Shown one piece after another: positions 18,224 through 24,377 of a stretch of DNA of 24,377 bases (position 1 is its first letter; each line of letters begins with the position of its first letter). Both the position numbers and the translations under genes were made by a program. The notes under the pieces were generated by a model. That model was not told where the DNA came from. It did no database searches and saw only the letters and a list, made by a program, of their open reading frames with translations. Location: assembly GCA_001586965.3 (NCBI GenBank), contig LUCW03000217.1:1-24377 (forward strand). Reading direction: 5' to 3'. This DNA comes from Sphaeroforma sirkka (taxonomy: Eukaryota > Opisthokonta > Ichthyosporea > Ichthyophonida).

Positions 18224-18415
18224 GTCCACAAGCATGGTCCCCAGTCCTTAAGAAACCCCGGTTAAAATAAAACCGTTGTGGACAAGAACCTAGTTAGGGG
18301 TAGTCCTTTGGCATTATCAGATCCGGCCACGGATCTAACTTCCGTAGGAGGCAACACAAGGTGATGGTAGCTTTGTGTATGTGAACGTAACTTAATAGTT
18401 GGGCAATTAATTGCC
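18224..18415 (+). other. Cluster of small hairpins, possible structured RNA
   Basis: GTCCACAA (18224-18231) pairs with TTGTGGAC (18276-18283), enclosing CGGTT/AACCG (18259-18275). AGATCCG/CGGATCT (18319-18336) forms a 7-bp stem with a 4-nt loop. GGCAATTAATTGCC (18402-18415) is a perfect palindrome. I recognise no RNA family, and the clustering may be chance. Confidence 0.3.
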
Positions 18416-18843
18416 AAGGTGGATTAGCCCACGCAATATGTTTGGAGAGGTCTGCTTGAAAGGCATCTCCGAAAGGATGATTTAATGTCCTGTAATCTTT
18501 AGTTGTGCATTAATATGTGCAGCAAACATGTCAATGATATGTGGCCTGAATACCTTTTGTGCCAAATCGAACTATCTCAGATTACACTTCCAATCGATGG
18601 CTAGTATCTCACGTACTGACTTATTGAAGTCCGGTACGAAGGAAGCAGGATAAAATATCCGGTAAATGGCTACTTTTCCTTGGTAAATGTTTTCTATCAA
18701 AATTAAGTTTTGATATTGTGTCATGTCATCAACAGTAATTGTGTTATGTTATCCTCGCTGCAATTTTGTAACACATGCTCGTTTAGATACCATCCACCTC
18801 ATATTGATAATACCTGTTATATTCTCCCTTCTCTCAACTACAG

Positions 18844-18920
18844 CGCCGCTGATCTCAAAACGAAGCTCGATGATCCGAATGACATTAAAAGGGGTCAAAT
18901 GCAGAACTTCTTACTTTCCG
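18844..18920 (+). other. Candidate internal exon with canonical splice borders
   Basis: A pyrimidine-rich tract ends in CTCAACTACAG (18843), followed by 77 bp and then GTAGGT (18921). One frame of the 77 bp is open and reads as ordinary protein (ADLKTKLDDPNDIKRGQMQN). No neighbouring exons were recognised, so it may be a decoy or a gene fragment. Confidence 0.3.
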
Positions 18921-19013
18921 GTAGGTTTTAAATCAATTGTTATTTTATTGATGTTGGCATTGTTACCGCGGTTGACAAATATTAGTTATCGATTGTCTTT
19001 TATATATGAACAA

Positions 19014-19161
19014 AGTCGCTAAATGTACGTTAAAAATGTGGAAAAGTCACTATATGTACATTCACCCTTTTTCTCGATGAAAACGTACTGAAATATTGAT
19101 CAAATATGTACAAATGTACATTTAGCGACTATTCCAAATTTTCTATGTATATTTAGTGACT
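19014..19161. repeat. Dyad of four 15-bp motifs with 31-bp period
   Basis: AGTCGCTAAATGTAC (19014) and AGTCACTATATGTAC (19045) lie 31 bp apart. The inverted forms GTACATTTAGCGACT (19116) and GTATATTTAGTGACT (19147) are also 31 bp apart, so the whole block is a composite palindrome centred near 19088. Confidence 0.75.
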
Positions 19162-19243
19162 TTATCGTGCAAAATTTGCTTAGATTTTAAATTAAAGAGC
19201 CTTAGGCTATATCCATTTTTTTTTTACGAATAAATGAGTTGAA

Positions 19244-19253
19244 GGGGGGGGGG
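19244..19253 (+). repeat. G10 homopolymer
   Basis: A run of ten G in an otherwise AT-rich stretch. Such runs are prone to length errors in sequencing. Confidence 0.8.
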
Positions 19254-19552
19254 TGTTGTCTTTTATTGATTGGTGTTGATATATGCTGCTTCATTCAAGC
19301 ATATCTCACTGCCTAGTGTGCAACTCACGTGGTCGATGATGCTCTTTTACAGGACCATATAAGAATTGTATTTTTATCTTACTATATAAATCAGCACTAG
19401 CAGGAGTTGGCATACTATCTAAAAGAATATCTGTATCGTTACTTAATACAATGTAACAATCGTCAGGTTCTAAAGTCCGTTCCTTTGGAACACGGTATCA
19501 AAATTTCGGACACAATGTATTTGGAATAACGTATAGAGCATAAAAAAAAAAA

Positions 19553-19749
<197 letters not shown>

Positions 19750-19753
19750 TCAT

Positions 19754-20441
<688 letters not shown>

Positions 20442-20797
20442 ACCGGGAAAAAGTCAGATATTGGAAAGGCTATATCTCCTGAACAAGTGGAGGAATCGTC
20501 TCGAGATCGACGGTTTATTACTTCTGAAAGTCAGCCCAATCCACCTATCAACAAAGATGGCGGCGTTCCATTTCGTGAAATTTCATTGCATGCCTCGCCA
20601 CTGAATGCCTCGCCACCGAATGTTGGGGCGGAAGACGCAAATGTTGGGGACGCCATAACTCGACAACGAGTGATTGGATCTTCTCAATCTCGACGTTATT
20701 TGAACCCGTAAAAATGAGCTTTTGAAGGAACTAGCCGCTGCCGCAGTTTCTGACCCTTCAATCTTATCTCACGTGGCCGATATTCTTCCTATACCCC

Positions 20798-20880
20798 AAA
20801 AAATAAAAAAAACCAAGCCGAGTTCGAACTTGAGGCCCTGAGGTTTACCAACCAACAGGGTTACCACTGAGCCAGTTACC
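20798..20880 (-). other. tRNA-like Pol III unit antisense in gag (A2 copy)
   Basis: On the minus strand are an A box (TGGCTCAGTGGTAA, 20874-20861), an anticodon-arm-like hairpin (CCCTG...CAGGG) and a B box (AAGTTCGAACTC, centred on 20825). T-runs at 20812-20798 then act as a strong potential Pol III terminator. The site in gag is the same as at 4411-4490, but the sequences differ at many positions. The conserved boxes against a changed background are notable. Confidence 0.6.
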
Positions 20881-21426
20881 GCTGGTAAAGTGGGTAAAAT
20901 CTGAAAATTCAATCTCTTTAGCTCGGAAGCTACAATCGACCACCCTCTCGACAAACCTAATCCTGTCAGAGGCTATGATCGTATGGAGATCGATGAGGCT
21001 TACCACCCTCATAACATCGATCCTCATATACCATCTAACCCTGGTAATCACGACTTTGGTAATCGTTATACCAGTACCTCACTAGAGAGTACCCACTCTA
21101 GCACTGAAGACGAGGAAGTGAGAACCAGACAACAACGTCTCAGGCTATTACGTTCTGGTATGCAAGTCCTTGAGGATCGTCTATTGAATGACTCTGACCT
21201 TGACGATAAGAAAGCGGATAACATTCGCTATCTAATCGATAACAAGAGAAAGGAGATAGACTCTATCTTGGCACTAGCAGCCCGTAGCACTGAGCGTGAA
21301 CCTCGTGAACGCTTCGAACCAAGCTTTATAAAGCAGCTAGGTAACGCGAAGGCTGAGGTCGATTTCTCTACTAATGAGAGTACAGTGGAGACACTGAAGG
21401 CCATTGACCAACTTAAGGAGTCTGCC

Positions 21427-22181
21427 TGTTAAGAGTAAAATGTAGTAGACTTTAAATAAAGTGCAAATGTATATATTTATTTCTGACCTCAACTTTGGTT
21501 TTATACCTAAGGTGTTTGTGCTGGTGTTCAGCCGCTTGGGCTGGCCAGGGTAAAATCTCATATGGTCAGTATGAGGAACCTTATGCGGAACACCTTAACA
21601 CTTCGAAGCTTTTCTATTTCAACTTCTCTGCAACTGAATCTCACGCTGATCACATGGTGCCTTTCCGCATAGGTTGTGACTCACATAGAATCGCAACTAT
21701 TATTAGAATGTTGCGGTTGACAGGCTTAATTCAATCTCGGGAATCGGTTGAGAGAGGTAATCTGCTCTCGGAAGTCGGTTAAGTGATAACTCTACTCTTG
21801 AGAGCATGAGGAACCTTATGCGGAACACCTTAACACTTCGAAGCTTTTCTATTTCAACTTCTCTGCAACTGAATCTCACGCTGATCACATGGTGCCTTTC
21901 CGCATAGGTTGTGACTCACATAGAATCGCAACTATTATTAGAATGTTGCGGTTGACAGGCTTAATTCAACCTCGGGAATCGGTTGAGAAAGGTAATCTGC
22001 TCTCGGAAGTCGGTTAAGTGATAACTCTACTCTTGAGAGTGATTTGAGCAACTTGATTAGCTCTCGGGAGTGAGCTGACTCCTGATGACTTAGCTCTCAG
22101 AAATAGGCTGACTCTGATGACTTCCATAAAGCAAAAATGGTTTCTTGCTGTAAAATCTGGCCTGAGACCTGTAGTCTCTCA
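21427..22181 (+). repeat. Solo LTR inserted in A2 gag
   Basis: This 755-bp insert starts TGTTAAGAG, ends TCTCTCA, and is flanked by CTGCC at 21422-21426 and 22182-22186, a perfect 5-bp duplication. Removing it and one CTGCC restores continuity with element A (GAGTCTGCCAGCCTTA). A solo LTR results from recombination between two LTRs. Its first 200 bp match the relic at 2425-2630. It is a third LTR family, with no internal region in this window. Confidence 0.85.
21570..22039 (+). repeat. 235-bp tandem duplication inside the solo LTR
   Basis: The two copies (21570-21804 and 21805-22039) are nearly identical, differing at only a few bases such as CAATCTC/CAACCTC and GAGAGAGG/GAGAAAGG. The shared start is ATGAGGAACCTTATGCGG and the shared end ACTCTACTCTTGAGAG. 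The duplication is recent, or was fixed in the LTR family, and would double any regulatory elements in the unit. Confidence 0.9.
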
Positions 22182-22186
22182 CTGCC
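22182..22186. repeat. Target-site duplication of the solo LTR, right copy
   Basis: CTGCC, identical to 21422-21426. Confidence 0.85.
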
Positions 22187-22932
22187 AGCCTTAAGGATAA
22201 GCAGATGATGAATGCCTTTATTCATTTCTGTGAGTCAGAGGAATGGAAAACTATCTTGAAGACTTATGAGCCCAACTGGAAAGCCCTCTAGCGCATATGA
22301 CCCATGAACACTCGGATGGGAGGTCGTACCTATACTGGTGAATATTTATTAATTTGTCAGATGATGGAGACTCTGGAGGCTAGCCTTTTTAAGAAGGTCA
22401 ATGATGATATTATCGCCTATGGTGATTTGCGATCTATGCCTTGGTCTGTCTTTGAAAAGAAAGTTCAAAAGCATACCAACTCATCTACTAGAGTACTTAG
22501 TACCTCGAATTTTACCCAGCCCGCTAAGCGTATCGCGACAGAGAATAACACTGCGCGTAATACTAAGAAATCTCGCACTACTGCTGGAGGTGGTAAAGGC
22601 TCTACTTCTACTGAACCAAAGGGTGAAAAGGAAGGAGAGAGCACCTTGCAAGGAGCGTGGTTACAACCTCACTAAACGTGATGGTAAGTGGAATGGTAAA
22701 CACGACTCTATTAAGTGTGCACCAGGCAAGCCAAACTTTGGGCACTACATGAAAGAGTGTACTACTTGCAAGGGTACTAACGGTTGGCACAGAGATGATT
22801 GCAAGGACATACCGGACGTCCAAGTTAAGCAACGACAGTTCTATATGTGTGCACTAGAGCAAGAATATGAGAAAAAGTTCAATAAAATCTATACCAAAGG
22901 AGATGAACGTATATTTCGAACCGTTTTTGTAA

Positions 22933-24377
22933 ATGGAGAAAAAGGTTATAGCACTTTTTGATCCAAGGGCTGAAGTCTCTGCAATCTCACGCCGAGTAGT
23001 CTACGCTACAGATATGGCTGTCCATAAGGAAACAACTTATTTAATCTTGGGAAATGGCAAAGTTACTACTTGCGAACAAGCCATTGACTATGCACACATA
23101 ATGCTGTCAGATAGAAGAGAAGTGAAGACTCACCTAATCGTTACTGACATGTCTCAGAAATACGATTTAATTATAGGTATGACTGATCTTCTCAGTTTAG
23201 GTATAGCACTCACTGGTCTGCCTAATGGGCTAGACCCGAATAAAGATCAGTCAGATGATAATATGTTAAAGATACCTAAACCTCCGGAAGGTGAAGCAAA
23301 GGATATGATTCCGCACTTCACCGATATAATTATGGACTTAATTATACAAAACAGGAAGATTGCAATAACTGACTGGTGTATGTTTAAGTTCTCTAATGGG
23401 TACGTTAGACTTGACTTAACAAACGTCGACTTCTCTAAGTTAAAGTGTCCTTCACATAACTACGTGAGTTGGAGACACAAAGACGTTGTCAAAACCCAAA
23501 TCGAAGATTGGTTAAAACAGGGTCTAATTGAAATCAATTATGATGCAACCCCAGTTAACTTAGCTCTCTTAGCGGTCGATCAATATAAATCTGATGGAAC
23601 GTTTAGTAAAACAAGAGTAGTACTAGACCTGTCGCCAATCAACAAACTAATTCCGCAACATAGTTTTCCCTTACCTAAGATAAGCGAGATACTACGCAAA
23701 ATGGAGGGGTGCGACTATCTTTTCCAAGATAGACTTAAAAGCTGCATTCCATCAACTACAAATATATGAGCCTCATAGGAAATACTTTTTCCTTTACTTG
23801 GCAAGGTAAGAAGTACCAGTTTAAAGGTGCACCTGAAGGCTTACACATGTTACCTTCTTTTCTTCCAACAAGCTATGATGGAACTATTTGCGGACCTGTC
23901 GTATAATAACGTATCAGTCTATTTAGATGATATAGTTATCTTTACAAAGACAGCACATGAACATGCTAAACTCGTTAAAGAAGTCTCAAAAGCGACTTAA
24001 TCATGCTAAACTTAAAGATTAACGAAGACAAGTGTCTTTGCTAAAGATAATTATACACTTACTTGGCTACAAAGCATCTGCAGCAGGGGTAGAAATTGAT
24101 CCTGGCAAGAAACAAGTTTCTGTTGGATTTTATCAACACCAATTACTGGAAGAGATGTGAACTCTGTGTGTGGGTTTGTTAACTTCTTCTCGATTCGGTA
24201 CCGCATCTTCAGTCTCATTTACTTAAAACCTTTCAATCACCTACGGCTGCACAAAGGACCTTGGGAAAGCTTTGACCAAAAGAATGTGATGATGCATTTA
24301 AACTAGTCAAAAGTAAAGTAACGGACGCACCCATCATAGTACCCTGTGGATGGTGTCCCATGCCAAGTAGCAACCGA
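22933..24377 (+). pseudogene. Element A2 protease and reverse transcriptase, incomplete
   Basis: One frame is open from 22933 to 23769. It holds the protease motif ALFDPRAEVSAIS (Asp codon at 22970), YDLIIGMTDLLSLGI, the connector without the stop seen in A (AAA at the matching site), and RT up to SEILRKMEG. An extra G near 23706 shifts the frame. From there the RT (FKGAPEGLHM region, YLDD at 23920-23931, thumb) is spread over several frames by one-base indels, many in homopolymers. The window ends at GTAGCAACCGA, the start of RNase H. Confidence 0.88.

Overview
This is an AT-rich eukaryotic window made almost entirely of decayed LTR retrotransposons and simple repeats. I found no intact host gene, rRNA, canonical tRNA or CRISPR array. 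The case for a eukaryote is Ty3/gypsy-type polyproteins with chromodomain-like tails, tRNA-derived Pol III boxes, long (TA)n tracts, a TTTAGGG-type repeat and a splice-site-flanked candidate exon. I cannot assign a phylum; fungi, protists, algae and invertebrates all remain possible.

Layout. 1-3083: gene-poor DNA with a three-unit diverged tandem repeat (about 1215-1760), a poly(A)/poly(T)-bounded segment and an LTR relic (about 2425-2630). 3088-10753: element A, a full-length Ty3/gypsy-like retrotransposon with two 0.6-kb LTRs and a 4-bp target duplication. Its order is gag, protease, RT, RNase H, a methyltransferase-like module, integrase, GPF motif and chromodomain-like tail. 11086-12993: element B on the minus strand, a different family, with a 440-bp LTR and gag but no recognisable pol. 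12994-16419: element C on the plus strand, another Ty3/gypsy element. It has lost everything upstream of the RT active site, where the LTR of B abuts it; it keeps RNase H, methyltransferase-like module, integrase, chromodomain and a putative 3' LTR.

16420-19553: non-coding DNA with a long hairpin, a structured patch, a candidate exon and a dyad of 31-bp repeats. 19554-20439: (TA)n microsatellites that enclose a solo LTR of the B family. 20439-24377: element A2, a 5'-truncated second copy of the A family that runs off the window end. Its gag is interrupted by a third-family solo LTR with a perfect 5-bp target duplication.

How the parts relate. In an intact element, Gag forms the particle, protease matures it, RT and RNase H make cDNA, and integrase with its chromodomain-like tail inserts and targets it. 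Here every polyprotein is broken by stops and frameshifts. A and A2 are about 86% identical in distal gag but about 99.5% identical across protease/RT, so they are mosaic copies. The most unusual features are the methyltransferase-like module in two divergent Ty3 elements and an antisense tRNA-like Pol III unit inside gag of both A copies.
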